From the NCBI RefSeq assembly GCF_031569985.1, contig NZ_JAMQKA010000003.1:1-64000 (forward strand): 64,000 nt of DNA, read 5' to 3'. Positions 1 to 8,938 of the stretch are shown here, piece after piece; the first letter of the stretch is position 1; each line of letters opens with the position of its first letter. The stretch comes from JAMQKA01 sp031569985 (GTDB taxonomy: Bacteria > Bacteroidota > Rhodothermia > Balneolales > Balneolaceae). The translations under genes were made by a program, and so were the position numbers. Under the pieces are notes generated by a model, which was not told the origin of the DNA, searched no databases, and was given only the letters and a program-made list of their open reading frames with translations.

Positions 1-697
1 CTTCGTAATGGCGTGCGGTGTGAAAACTGGGGGGATTATTTTCGGCCCCGTCCACAACCCCGCTCTGCAATGCTGTGTACAATTCCCCATAGGAAAGGGG
101 AGTGGGAGAAGCTCCCAGGGCTTGCATGGTTTGAATAGCCATTTGACTTTCCTGGACCCGAATTTTCATTCCCTGCAGATCTGACGGCGTGCGAATGGGA
201 TTGTCTACGGTATAGAAACTTCTAAACCCGGCATCATAATAGGTCAGCCCTTTTAACCCGTAAGCGGCACCTTTTTCCAATATTTCGGCGCCAATTTCAC
301 TTTTCTGTACGGCATGCAGATGAGCTTCGCTTCGGAAAAGATAGGGCAGGCTGAAAATGGTGACTTCCGGAACAATTTTGCCGAGTGCCGCCCCGGAGAT
401 CTTGGTCATGGCTACAGTCCCGATTTGTACAAGTTCCAACAGTTCTCGCTCAGAACCAAGCTGTTGGTTGGGATACATCTCAATTTTTAACTTGCCATCG
501 GATATCTCTTCCACCCGTTCATCCATAAAGGCCATCGCTTTGCTTACCGGATGTTCCAGGTGCATCGCATGCGCCATAATGAGCGTCTTGGTGTCATTTG
601 GCGTATCGGGATTTGATTTATTACATCCCAAAAGGAAAACAATTGAACAGGTTAGTAGTAGAACCGTAGATTTGTAAAATTTATTAATATGCATCAT
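1..697 (-). CDS. dctP: TRAP transporter substrate-binding lipoprotein, DctP family (partial)
   Basis: The translation of the complement begins with a lipoprotein signal (lipobox FLLGC, Cys25) and then follows the DctP/TRAP solute-receptor pattern: an early MAHAMHLEHPVSKAM segment, a SERELLELVQIG segment and a KIRVQES segment in which the Arg normally salt-bridges the substrate carboxylate. It would capture an organic acid or uronate outside the inner membrane and deliver it to a DctQM permease, which would lie beyond the left edge. The window cuts off its C-terminus after about 232 codons. Two adjacent ATG codons (697 and 694) are possible starts. It is co-oriented with uxaC 209 bases upstream, so hexuronate is a reasonable substrate guess. 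The family assignment is firm; the ligand is inferred. Confidence 0.85.
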   Translation of the reverse strand, partial: MMHINKFYKSTVLLLTCSIVFLLGCNKSNPDTPNDTKTLIMAHAMHLEHPVSKAMAFMDERVEEISDGKLKIEMYPNQQLGSERELLELVQIGTVAMTKISGAALGKIVPEVTIFSLPYLFRSEAHLHAVQKSEIGAEILEKGAAYGLKGLTYYDAGFRSFYTVDNPIRTPSDLQGMKIRVQESQMAIQTMQALGASPTPLSYGELYTALQSGVVDGAENNPPSFHTARHYE

Positions 698-813
698 AGA
701 AGTATTGATCTCTGATCAAAATTGGTAAAACAATCAAATATAACGGTGGGGAATTGTATCCCGATAGTTTATAGATCCCATTTCTATTTTACCACCACCC
801 AAAGTAAATGAAT

Positions 814-823
814 TTACCGGTAA
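814..823. promoter_or_regulatory. 10-bp perfect palindrome upstream of dctP
   Basis: TTACCGGTAA lies in the 209-base gap between uxaC and dctP. It is unlike the CAAACGTTT operators nearby. It may be a binding site, but only the symmetry is seen. Confidence 0.2.
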
Positions 824-906
824 CTTTAAACCTGTAATTATAAATTCTGATTTACCGCACGTTTTTTGTTTGAATATAACAAGTATGAGTACCAGTTATT
901 CCGGGG

Positions 907-2325
907 TTAGGCGGTTACCGTGTGAAAGTTAAAGTATTCCTTTGCATTGTAATAACAAATATCGGAGACAATTTTTCCGAGCCACTCAATGTCGCCGGGA
1001 AGCTCTCCGTTGTCAATGTCATTACCAATCAGGTTACACAGAATACGGCGGAAATATTCATGCCTTGGGAATGAGAGAAAGCTCCTTGAGTCAGTGAGCA
1101 TACCAACAAAGCAGCTTAACAACCCCATATTGGAGAGCACATTCATCTGCTCTTCCATCCCATCTTTCTGATCGAGAAACCACCAGGCCGACCCGTACTG
1201 GATTTTTCCCTTTTCAGATCCATCATTAAAGTTTCCGGTCATGGTAGCCATTACTTCATTGTCAGCGGGATTCAGGTTGTATAGGATGGTCTTGGGGAGC
1301 TCATTCGTGAGATCAAGCTCATTCAAGAACCTGGCCAGGGATCGGCTCTGCTGAAAATCGCCGATGGAATCAAATCCCACGGCGGGGCCCATTTTTTCAT
1401 ACATCCGCTGGTTGGCATTGCGCAGTGCACCGAGGTGAAACTGTTGCACCCAGCCTTTTTTGGTATATGTGCGGCCCAGTTGCAGCAGGATGTGACAGGT
1501 CAGTGCTTGCTTCTGTTCATTGTCAAGCTGTTTGTCGTTATTTCTGATCTGATTGTAGTAACTATCGAGCTCCGTTTTGGGAGTGGGCAGGTAATGGAGG
1601 CGTTCCAGGCCATGGTCAGAAAGTCGACAGCCGTTTTCGTGGAAATAGTCAATGCGTTGCTCCAGGGCCTTAAGCAGGTCATCCAGTGAGCTTATTCCCA
1701 GGCCGCTGGCCTCCTCCAGCTTCTCGATATAGTTGTTGTAGGATTCCGGATCCACAAAATTATACGCAGCATCAGGGCGGAAGGCTGGAAGCACGGTTAC
1801 TTCAAAGCCGCTATCCTGGATTGCCTGGTGGTGCTCCAGGGAGTCTACCGGGTCATCGGTGGTGCATGAAACTTCGACATCCATCCGCTGCAGCAGGCTG
1901 CGTGCGCTGAATTCGGGCTCCTGCAACTGCTCATTTGTAGAATTGTAGATTTCATCTGCACTATCAGGATTCAGGAGCGATTCAATTCCGAAATAATTTT
2001 TCAGCTCCATGTGAGTCCAGTGGTATAGTGGGTTACGCATAGTATAGGGTACTGTCTCCGCCCACTTCTGGAATTTCTCCCGATCGCTGGCACTTCCAGT
2101 AATATATTTTTCATCTATTCCCAGGGTTCGCATCGCGCGCCATTTATAGTGGTCGCCGTCCAGCCATATGTTGGTGATGGTTTCAAAACTGCGATTCCGG
2201 TTTATCTCGGCAGGGGGTAGATGAGAATGGTAATCGATGATCGGCAAATCCTTGGCGTAATTGTGGTACAGTTCCCTTGCAGCCGGTGTTTGTAGTAAAA
2301 AATCATCTGTTATAAAATTTCCCAT
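907..2325 (-). CDS. uxaC: Glucuronate (uronate) isomerase
   Basis: This enzyme converts D-glucuronate to D-fructuronate and D-galacturonate to D-tagaturonate, the first cytoplasmic step of hexuronate catabolism. The family signatures are a metal-ligand DYHSHLPP motif near the N-terminus and a C-terminal LTDSRSFLSF...HEYFRRILCN block. From the ATG at 2325 (MGNFITDDFLL) it has 472 residues, matching the usual length of about 470. An upstream in-frame ATG at 2367 would run through a LacI-type operator, so 2325 is preferred. It follows the LacI regulator in the same orientation and precedes the TRAP receptor. With the GH67 glucuronidase at the far end of the divergent cluster it makes a coherent glucuronate route. 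Confidence 0.96.
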   Translation of the reverse strand: MGNFITDDFLLQTPAARELYHNYAKDLPIIDYHSHLPPAEINRNRSFETITNIWLDGDHYKWRAMRTLGIDEKYITGSASDREKFQKWAETVPYTMRNPLYHWTHMELKNYFGIESLLNPDSADEIYNSTNEQLQEPEFSARSLLQRMDVEVSCTTDDPVDSLEHHQAIQDSGFEVTVLPAFRPDAAYNFVDPESYNNYIEKLEEASGLGISSLDDLLKALEQRIDYFHENGCRLSDHGLERLHYLPTPKTELDSYYNQIRNNDKQLDNEQKQALTCHILLQLGRTYTKKGWVQQFHLGALRNANQRMYEKMGPAVGFDSIGDFQQSRSLARFLNELDLTNELPKTILYNLNPADNEVMATMTGNFNDGSEKGKIQYGSAWWFLDQKDGMEEQMNVLSNMGLLSCFVGMLTDSRSFLSFPRHEYFRRILCNLIGNDIDNGELPGDIEWLGKIVSDICYYNAKEYFNFHTVTA

Positions 2326-2348
2326 GATAATCCCGTGTGTTATTCTTG

Positions 2349-2362
2349 TACAAACGTTTGCA
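2349..2362. promoter_or_regulatory. LacI-family operator in front of uxaC
   Basis: The core CAAACGTTTG (2351-2360) is a perfect palindrome and on the minus strand reads TGCAAACGTTTGTA. It lies just upstream of the uxaC ATG and directly downstream of a TTG-N19-TATTTTG promoter-like sequence on the minus strand. The same motif occurs twice in front of susC. The presumed ligand is the LacI regulator encoded next door. Confidence 0.7.
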
Positions 2363-2486
2363 TTCAAAATAAAAGTAGTCGCGGATTATTCAAGTCCCAC
2401 ATGTAGAATATTATCAAAAACAGGGTTGGATGGACGCCAAATAGTTTGTTCTTTTGGCAGAGTAATTGTGGATACAGGTCGTTTGT

Positions 2487-3530
2487 CTATTCTCCACATT
2501 TTAAAGAAGATCCCCGGATTACCAATTTGGGATTCAGGAGCGTTTTGCGGGGAGTGTACTCTTTACTGGACTCATTCATCTGGTCGAGGAACAGCTGGGC
2601 TGCCAGGTTTCCCATCCGTTTGGTATGCTGGTCAACAGTGGTCAGGCCCGGTTCAATAAAGGAACCCGAAACGTCATTACTGTAACCTACGAAAGCCACA
2701 TCCCGGGGAATTTTGATGCCTTTTTCTTTGAATACCTGCATTGCACCCATGGCAGCAAAATCACTGGAGGAAAAAATGGCATCCGGAAGTTCAGGCATAT
2801 CCAGCAATTTGTTTGCCATTTCTCTACCCAGCTCTACCACTTTCTCCATAGAGAATATCAGGTCATTTTCGAGAATTAATTCATTGTCTACCGGTATACC
2901 TTGCTCGCGCTGGGCATCAATATATCCCTTAAGACGATCCTGGTATATATTAATATGTTGCTTTCCCGCAAAATGCACGATGCGCTTACAGCCCTGCTCA
3001 ATTAAATGGGTAACGGCTTTGTAGGAGCCGAGATAATCGTTGGTTACAACGGCATTGACATCCAGGGATTCATTGACTCGGTCATATAAGATCAGGGGAA
3101 CACCCTGGTCTTTTACACGCTTGAAATGGTCAAAATTCGTTGTCTCTTTGGCTACAGAGGCGATGATTCCGTCAACCTGGATTTTCAGGAGTGCTTCAAC
3201 ATTGGCTTGTTCCTTGGAATACTGGTCATCAGACTGGCAGATAATCAGATTATACCCTTCATCCCTGATCACCTCTTCTATACCCCGTATTACAGAAGCA
3301 AAAAAACTTCGGTCAGACGTAGGCACAATAGCCCCGATGATATTGCTTTTCCCCTTGCGGAGCGCTGCAGCAATATTATTGGGCTGGTAATCAAGCTTAT
3401 CCGCCATGTCCCACACAGCTTCTTTTGTGGCGGAACTAATTCTTGGATGATTTCGCAGCGCTCTTGAGACGGTTGATGCCGTGATATCTAGTTCTTCCGC
3501 AATGTCCCGTATAGTCGTTTTTTTCTTCAT
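2487..3530 (-). CDS. LacI-family transcriptional regulator
   Basis: At 347 residues this has the standard LacI/GalR layout. An N-terminal helix-turn-helix (TIRDIAEELDITASTVSRAL, about residues 5-24) and hinge helix are followed by a periplasmic-binding-protein-like effector domain (about 60-340). The HTH residues TASTVSRAL are typical of regulators that bind a central CG palindrome, which fits the three AAACGTTT sites nearby. It lies between the uxaC/dctP arm and the divergent susCD arm and so is the obvious local repressor. The effector is probably a uronate or a uronate-pathway intermediate; this is inferred from context. A promoter-like TTG-N18-TATCTTTG on the minus strand sits 220 bases upstream. 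Confidence 0.95.
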   Translation of the reverse strand: MKKKTTIRDIAEELDITASTVSRALRNHPRISSATKEAVWDMADKLDYQPNNIAAALRKGKSNIIGAIVPTSDRSFFASVIRGIEEVIRDEGYNLIICQSDDQYSKEQANVEALLKIQVDGIIASVAKETTNFDHFKRVKDQGVPLILYDRVNESLDVNAVVTNDYLGSYKAVTHLIEQGCKRIVHFAGKQHINIYQDRLKGYIDAQREQGIPVDNELILENDLIFSMEKVVELGREMANKLLDMPELPDAIFSSSDFAAMGAMQVFKEKGIKIPRDVAFVGYSNDVSGSFIEPGLTTVDQHTKRMGNLAAQLFLDQMNESSKEYTPRKTLLNPKLVIRGSSLKCGE

Positions 3531-3751
3531 CGTCTAGTTATATAAAAAGGACAAAGTCATTTTTTAATAAGACCGCCCCTTCATAAATAAATCTTAAGGG
3601 TTTTGGGTTACGTCGAAAGTTATCGAAGGGTAGATGTTTGCAGTTGCAACCATCCTGCCAGAAGCAAAGGCAGAGTATACCTGCTAATACTGGTACATGA
3701 CAAATCCCGACAATTTAGCCTACAATGTATAGGAATGAATTTTCAAAAAAA

Positions 3752-3780
3752 CAAAGATAGAAAATACCTAAAGGTCGCAA
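3752..3780 (-). promoter_or_regulatory. Probable lacI promoter
   Basis: On the minus strand ATTG and TATCTTTG are separated by 18 bases, matching the Bacteroidota -33 TTG / -7 TAnnTTTG pattern. The predicted transcript runs into the LacI gene starting at 3530. Confidence 0.4.
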
Positions 3781-3824
3781 TCAGTCCTGATTCGGCTAAA
3801 TAATTTGTACAAAAATATAGTTAT

Positions 3825-3836
3825 TGCAAACGTTTA
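3825..3836. promoter_or_regulatory. LacI-family operator, distal susC site
   Basis: TGCAAACGTTTA contains the AAACGTTT core centred at 3831.5. It is 141 bases upstream of the proximal susC operator and about 45 bases upstream of the putative lacI promoter, so it could serve either autoregulation or repression by looping. Confidence 0.6.
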
Positions 3837-3930
3837 TTCAATTTATCATGATTTTTTAGGGGTTTGCAGATTTGATAATACGTATAATTACGTATATAAT
3901 TATCAAAATTGTAAATTAATGTAAATTTAA

Positions 3931-3960
3931 TTGAAAAATAGCTCTATTCATTTACATTTG
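3931..3960 (+). promoter_or_regulatory. Probable susC promoter (Bacteroidota type)
   Basis: TTG at 3931-3933 and TACATTTG at 3953-3960 are separated by 19 bases and match the Bacteroidota -33/-7 consensus. The proximal LacI operator begins six bases after the -7 element, so a bound repressor would cover the expected start site. Confidence 0.55.
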
Positions 3961-3965
3961 GCTAG

Positions 3966-3981
3966 TGCAAACGTTTTCGCA
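3966..3981. promoter_or_regulatory. LacI-family operator, proximal susC site
   Basis: TGCAAACGTTTTCGCA has the AAACGTTT core centred at 3972.5 with extra flanking symmetry (TGC...GCA). It overlaps the predicted +1 of the susC promoter. Confidence 0.65.
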
Positions 3982-4148
3982 AAAGTTTCACTAAGTAGAA
4001 TTTGCTGCAACAGGTTATTATCATTAAATAAAAGGAAGGGGGGAATAGGCATTTTATGTAATAGGCATTGCGGGTGCTGCTTACCGTATTAAAGTATTCG
4101 CGAAAACATACACAAACACTTCTTTAAAATTTAAATATAGGACAGAAT

Positions 4149-7142
4149 ATGGGGAAAATAACTACAATAAGGACTTTGGTCTTTTCTGTATGTGCTGTCT
4201 TGTTGGGCGGGTTTGCCCTGCAGGTACAAGCACAAGGCTCCCACGAAGTTAGTGGGACTGTTACTTCTGCTGAAAACGGGGAAACACTTCCGGGAGTAAA
4301 TATTTCAGTAGTAGGTACTACGATCGGTACTTCCACAAATGCCGATGGCGGTTACACTTTAAATGTGCCTTCAGCAAATGATACACTCCTGTTTTCATTT
4401 GTTGGTTTCCAATCGCAGGAAGTCGCTATCAACGGGCGTTCAACGATCAACATTGCTCTACAAACGCAAACCTTTGAAGGTGAAGAGCTTGTGGTTGTTG
4501 GTTACGGTCAGCAGGAAGCGCAGGATGTGACGGGATCCGTTTCAACAGTTTCTTCGGACCAGATTGCGGAAGTTCCTGTCAGTGATGCTGCTTCTGCGCT
4601 GCAGGGTAGAGCTGCCGGTGTGATGGTAGCTAATTCTGGTGGAAACCGGCCGGGTGATGGCGTAACGGTTCGAATCAGGGGGCGTCGTTCATTGACCGCT
4701 TCCAACGACCCGTTATTCGTTGTCGACGGTATCCCGTTCAGTGGAAACATGAGCGATATCAACCCGCAAAATATTGAGTCGATGGAAGTATTGAAAGATG
4801 CTTCTGCTACCGCTATTTACGGTTCTCGTGGTGCAAACGGGGTGGTTCTGATTACGACCAAACGTGGCGGAAATCACGAAACACTGGTTTCCTATGACGG
4901 TTACCTGGGAGTTTCCCAGCAGTTGGAAGAACCGGATATGATGACCGGCCCGGAGTTTGCTGAAATGCGCCGGGAAGGATTCCGTGCCAACGATAACTAT
5001 ACGGGCAATGATGAAAATCATTTTACTGCACCTGAACTTGAGTCAATCGCAAGTGGGGCAACCTATGATTATCCTGACTTGGCTACTGACGATGCAGGTT
5101 ATCAACAGAGCCATCAGATTACGGTGCAGGGTGGTAATGAGAGTACGCAATTTGCTATAAGCGGGAACTTCTTTAATGAAGTTGGTATTATCTCTGGTCA
5201 AAGTTTTGATCGATACACCGTTCGTGTTAACCTTGACCATGATGTAAGCGACCGTTTTCGTATTGGTACTTCTACGCTGTTATCACGTTTTGATCAGGCG
5301 TACGGCACAAATCCATACGGAGGTGCTGTCGCAATGAACCCACTCGGCGATCCATATGAGGATGACGGAACTCTTGATTTCCGTCCCACTGATGACGGTT
5401 TGGTTGCAAATCCACTGAATAATCTTGTTCCGGGTAAAATGCTGGACGACCGGAAAAAAATGCGAATCTTCAGTAATATTTTTGCGGTATATGATATTTC
5501 TGATAATTTCAGCTACCGCATGAATTTTGGCCCGGATTTGTCTTCCTTTACCCGGGGAGTTTTCCAGGGAACACTTACCACCGCCCGTGGAGAAGGAGTG
5601 CCTTATGCTGAAAAGAGAAACCGTACAACACAGGCCTACACATTTGAAAATATTCTGAATTATCAGCAGACCTTTTCGGATGTTCATGAAATAGATGCAA
5701 CCGGGTTATTTAGTATCCAAACCGATCGTACGGCGCGAGATAGTATAGCTGTTTCGGGCTTGCCTTATGAAACCCAGAAGTATCATAATCTTGGCACTGC
5801 AAACACTGCTGAGGATTTTGGCAGCTACCTGGAAGAATGGGGCATGATGTCATTCATGGGTAGGATTAATTATCAATTTAATGACAAATACCTGGTGACC
5901 ATAACCGGTCGTGCCGATGGATCTTCCAGGTTGGCTGAAGGCAAAAAATGGGGCTTCTTCCCATCTGCTGCTTTAGGCTGGAGAATTGTTGAAGAACCCT
6001 TTATGCAGAACCAAGACCTGTTTTCTGATCTTAAGTTGAGGGTCAGTTATGGAGTGACGGGTAATACCGCTATTGATCCATACCAAACACAGGGTACCCT
6101 TTCCAGGACTACCTATCAATTTGGTGAGAATGCCGGATTCGGGTACAGGCCTGGCCAAATTTCGAACCCAAACCTGCAGTGGGAAACCTCAAAACAGCTT
6201 AACGTAGGTTTGAATTATGGACTCTGGAACAACAGGCTTTCGGGTAGTATTGAGTATTATCAAACGACCACTACGGACATGCTGCTCGAAAGGAATCTGC
6301 CGATAACCTCTGGCTTTGGTAGTGTTTTCGAAAATATTGGTGAAACCAGAAACACCGGTATCGAATTCACCCTGAGCAGCCAGAATATAGCCAGCCGGGG
6401 TCGCGATGCCTTTAGCTGGAGCAGCGATCTGACGTTTTTCTCCAACAAGGAAGAGATCATTGACCTGTATGGAAACGAACAGGATGATGTCGGTAACCAG
6501 TGGTTTATCGGAGAACCGCTGACCGTGTGGTACGACTATGAAAAAATCGGGGTCTGGCAGTCAGATGAGGCCCAGGAAGCTGATTCATACGGACAGGATC
6601 CGGGCGAAATTAAGATCAAGGATCAAAATGAGGACGGTATTATCAACGAGCAGGATCGTGTGATTTTAGGCTCTGATATGCCGGACTGGAATGCTGGCTT
6701 TGCCAATCATTTCAGTTACAAAGGGTTTGATCTCTCTATCTTCATTTATGCGAGTGTAGGCCAGACCATTGTTAACAATTATAGAAATGTTACGTTGAAC
6801 GGACGAACTAATGATCTTGACGTCGACTATTGGACGGAAAGCAATCCAACAAACGCATTTCCACGGCCTGATGTTAGCCGAGAGTTTCCACTCTATCGAA
6901 GTACGCTGACGTACCAGGATGGCTCATTCCTGAAGGTGCGTAATGTCAGACTGGGGTACAATTTACCTCCTGATTTAGTCCAACAGTTTGGACTGCGCTC
7001 ACTGAGAGTATACGCCAATGCTGAGACTCCACTGCTTTTTTCAAAAACAGGGAACATCGATCCCGAGCAGTATGGCGGAGTAATCAATGCAGACGTTCCT
7101 ACAACCCGTCTGTACACCGTTGGTGTAAACATAAATTTCTAA
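4149..7142 (+). CDS. susC: SusC/RagA-type TonB-dependent outer-membrane transporter
   Basis: The 997-residue protein has a signal peptide ending near VQAQ, a carboxypeptidase-regulatory-like beta-sandwich (about 30-110) and a TonB-box/plug region. The plug holds the hallmark SALQGRAAGV, VRIRGRRSL and GSRGANGVVLITTKRG segments (about 145-240). A 22-strand barrel follows, ending in an aromatic Phe. It imports oligosaccharides through the outer membrane together with the SusD lipoprotein encoded 19 bases downstream. The cluster also contains a GH67 alpha-glucuronidase and uronate isomerase genes, so glucuronate-bearing oligosaccharides such as glucuronoxylan fragments are the likely cargo. This substrate is inferred. 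LacI-type operators in the leader suggest induction by the imported sugar. Confidence 0.97.
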   Translation: MGKITTIRTLVFSVCAVLLGGFALQVQAQGSHEVSGTVTSAENGETLPGVNISVVGTTIGTSTNADGGYTLNVPSANDTLLFSFVGFQSQEVAINGRSTINIALQTQTFEGEELVVVGYGQQEAQDVTGSVSTVSSDQIAEVPVSDAASALQGRAAGVMVANSGGNRPGDGVTVRIRGRRSLTASNDPLFVVDGIPFSGNMSDINPQNIESMEVLKDASATAIYGSRGANGVVLITTKRGGNHETLVSYDGYLGVSQQLEEPDMMTGPEFAEMRREGFRANDNYTGNDENHFTAPELESIASGATYDYPDLATDDAGYQQSHQITVQGGNESTQFAISGNFFNEVGIISGQSFDRYTVRVNLDHDVSDRFRIGTSTLLSRFDQAYGTNPYGGAVAMNPLGDPYEDDGTLDFRPTDDGLVANPLNNLVPGKMLDDRKKMRIFSNIFAVYDISDNFSYRMNFGPDLSSFTRGVFQGTLTTARGEGVPYAEKRNRTTQAYTFENILNYQQTFSDVHEIDATGLFSIQTDRTARDSIAVSGLPYETQKYHNLGTANTAEDFGSYLEEWGMMSFMGRINYQFNDKYLVTITGRADGSSRLAEGKKWGFFPSAALGWRIVEEPFMQNQDLFSDLKLRVSYGVTGNTAIDPYQTQGTLSRTTYQFGENAGFGYRPGQISNPNLQWETSKQLNVGLNYGLWNNRLSGSIEYYQTTTTDMLLERNLPITSGFGSVFENIGETRNTGIEFTLSSQNIASRGRDAFSWSSDLTFFSNKEEIIDLYGNEQDDVGNQWFIGEPLTVWYDYEKIGVWQSDEAQEADSYGQDPGEIKIKDQNEDGIINEQDRVILGSDMPDWNAGFANHFSYKGFDLSIFIYASVGQTIVNNYRNVTLNGRTNDLDVDYWTESNPTNAFPRPDVSREFPLYRSTLTYQDGSFLKVRNVRLGYNLPPDLVQQFGLRSLRVYANAETPLLFSKTGNIDPEQYGGVINADVPTTRLYTVGVNINF

Positions 7143-7161
7143 GGACAAAGGATTTTACGTG

Positions 7162-8838
7162 ATGAATAAATTAACCTATACATCGATTTTATCGCTTTTA
7201 ATCCTCTTTGTCGCATCTTGTGATGTGCTGAATGAGGAGGTCGTCTCCGATGTAACTGCGGAAACCCATTTTACAACACCTTCCGGGTTTGAAGACGCAG
7301 TGAACGGGGCATATGAACCGCTCAGGGATTTTTACGGGGCTGAGCAGGGAGGAAACCTTACCGAGTATGGTACCGACCTTATCCAGAACGCTGGTCACGG
7401 TGGTTTCCACTACATGAACCAGTACAATGCAGGGTTGAACTCCGAAGCAAGTCCTATGTCATCTATCTGGGATAATTACTACATCGGTATTAACTCGGCA
7501 AACGCGGCAATTAACCGTGCTACTGAATTAGAGGGCATGGAGGAAAGCCTGAAGAATGCCAGGCTGGGAGAAGCTCACTTTCTCCGGGCTCATTATTACT
7601 TCCACCTGGTAGAACACTTCGGGGCAGTCCATTTAACAACTGAGGAAACCATTGGCGTGGAAACCGAAGCAACCCGAGCACCGGAATCAGAGGTATATGC
7701 CCAGATTGTTTCCGACCTGGAGACCGCCATAAATAATCTTCCTGCAGAGCAAGAATGGGGACGGGCAACTGAACCCGCTGCTAAAATGTTACTCTCGCAA
7801 GTTCTCTTGACAAGAGGATATAAAGATTTTGGTGAGAGTAGTGATTACGAACGTGCTGCAACGCTGGCGGAAAGTGTAGTGAATGACTATAACTTCCAGC
7901 TAATGGACGATTACGAGATGATCTTTGATAACGACAATGAGCAGAATGCTGAGATCATCTGGGCTATCCAGTACGGTAAAGATCCACTGATTAATGGTCC
8001 TGGAAACAGGAGTCACCTGTATTATCGTCCCTGGTACGAAGTCTATGGTGGAGACGGAAGTGGAGCCGGGCTTGTACGTAGCCTGGAACCGGGATATGGA
8101 CGTCCCTGGATTCGATTCAAGATGACGCCGTTTGCACTGCAAAACTACCGTCCGATCGACCAGGACTCCCGTTATGACAAGAGCTTCCAGGATACGTGGT
8201 ACTACAACGATGCTGCAAGCCTTCCGACGGATGATTATCCAAACGTAGCTGTAGGTGATACTGCCATCTATATCGATCCGGATATGACAGCCCAGGAGGT
8301 CGCAGACAATCAGGGTAGTACTCCTTACTACTTATTGGCTTGGTCAACAGCACATAGCAATGAGAACATCAACATGTTCCCCAGTCTGACCAAGCACGAT
8401 GATTTCCAGCGCCCCTCAGTTAATGAGCCAGCTGGTAATAAAGACTACATCGTCTATCGTCTTGCGGAAGCCTATCTTTTTGCGGCTGAAGCACGTTACC
8501 AAATGGGAGAAATTTCGACTGCTGCCTCCCACATAAACGCAGTTCGTGAACGGGCAGCCTGGCCTGGAGAAGAGGCGAATCTCACCGCCAATACCGAGGC
8601 TATGCTACAAAGCGAAGGAATAGACTTCATCCTCGATGAACGCGGTCGTGAATTTTACGGCGAGCAAAAACGGTGGATCACCCTGAAAAGAACCGGCAAG
8701 CTGCTCGAACGAGTACGCAACCATGCCGGCCTGCAGGAATCCCGTGACAACATTGAGGAGATTCACATGTTACGCCCGATTCCGGCAACGCAAAGAAACA
8801 GGACAGAAGGTGGTTACCCACAAAATCCGGGATATTAA
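7162..8838 (+). CDS. susD: SusD/RagB family nutrient-binding lipoprotein
   Basis: This is the surface-exposed partner of SusC and forms the lid over the barrel. It starts with a lipoprotein signal (FVASC, lipid-attachment Cys20) and follows the SusD fold: TPR-like helices in the first half (SANAAINRATELEGMEESLKN, LGEAHFLRAHYYFHLVE) and a C-terminal RagB segment ending in PIPATQRNRTEGGYPQNPGY. A GTG lies at 7159, but AAAGGA at 7147-7152 is better spaced for the ATG at 7162, which is used here. The 558-residue length is typical. A strong terminator follows the gene, so susCD may be partly uncoupled from the downstream oxidoreductase genes. Confidence 0.96.
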   Translation: MNKLTYTSILSLLILFVASCDVLNEEVVSDVTAETHFTTPSGFEDAVNGAYEPLRDFYGAEQGGNLTEYGTDLIQNAGHGGFHYMNQYNAGLNSEASPMSSIWDNYYIGINSANAAINRATELEGMEESLKNARLGEAHFLRAHYYFHLVEHFGAVHLTTEETIGVETEATRAPESEVYAQIVSDLETAINNLPAEQEWGRATEPAAKMLLSQVLLTRGYKDFGESSDYERAATLAESVVNDYNFQLMDDYEMIFDNDNEQNAEIIWAIQYGKDPLINGPGNRSHLYYRPWYEVYGGDGSGAGLVRSLEPGYGRPWIRFKMTPFALQNYRPIDQDSRYDKSFQDTWYYNDAASLPTDDYPNVAVGDTAIYIDPDMTAQEVADNQGSTPYYLLAWSTAHSNENINMFPSLTKHDDFQRPSVNEPAGNKDYIVYRLAEAYLFAAEARYQMGEISTAASHINAVRERAAWPGEEANLTANTEAMLQSEGIDFILDERGREFYGEQKRWITLKRTGKLLERVRNHAGLQESRDNIEEIHMLRPIPATQRNRTEGGYPQNPGY

Positions 8839-8873
8839 TTTTAGGGTAAGACCTGAAATATTGTAAATTTAAA

Positions 8874-8912
8874 CTGCCTTGGGAACCCGGATTTCCCAAG
8901 GCAGCTATTTTT
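8874..8912 (+). terminator. Rho-independent terminator after susD
   Basis: A 12-bp perfect stem (8874-8885 with 8893-8904, CTGCCTTGGGAA arm), a 7-base loop and a TATTTTT tract. It ends the susCD transcript 27 bases before the next gene. Confidence 0.85.
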
Positions 8913-8938
8913 AATTCATAAATATTCCCAAGCAGATT

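Larger units (their letters stand above)
3531..4148. promoter_or_regulatory. Divergent intergenic control region between lacI and susC
   Basis: This 618-base AT-rich gap holds the lacI and susC control signals: a minus-strand promoter-like sequence (3752-3780), two LacI-type operators (3825-3836 and 3966-3981), a plus-strand promoter-like sequence (3931-3960) and a related TTCGCGAAAAC sequence near 4095. The susC leader is about 180 bases long if transcription starts near 3967. A 66-codon reading frame at 3603-3803 has no coding character and is not called. Confidence 0.6.

Noticed and set aside
3603..3803. 66-codon open frame between lacI and susC
   Set aside because: No recognisable domain, no ribosome-binding site, and it overlaps the predicted lacI promoter.
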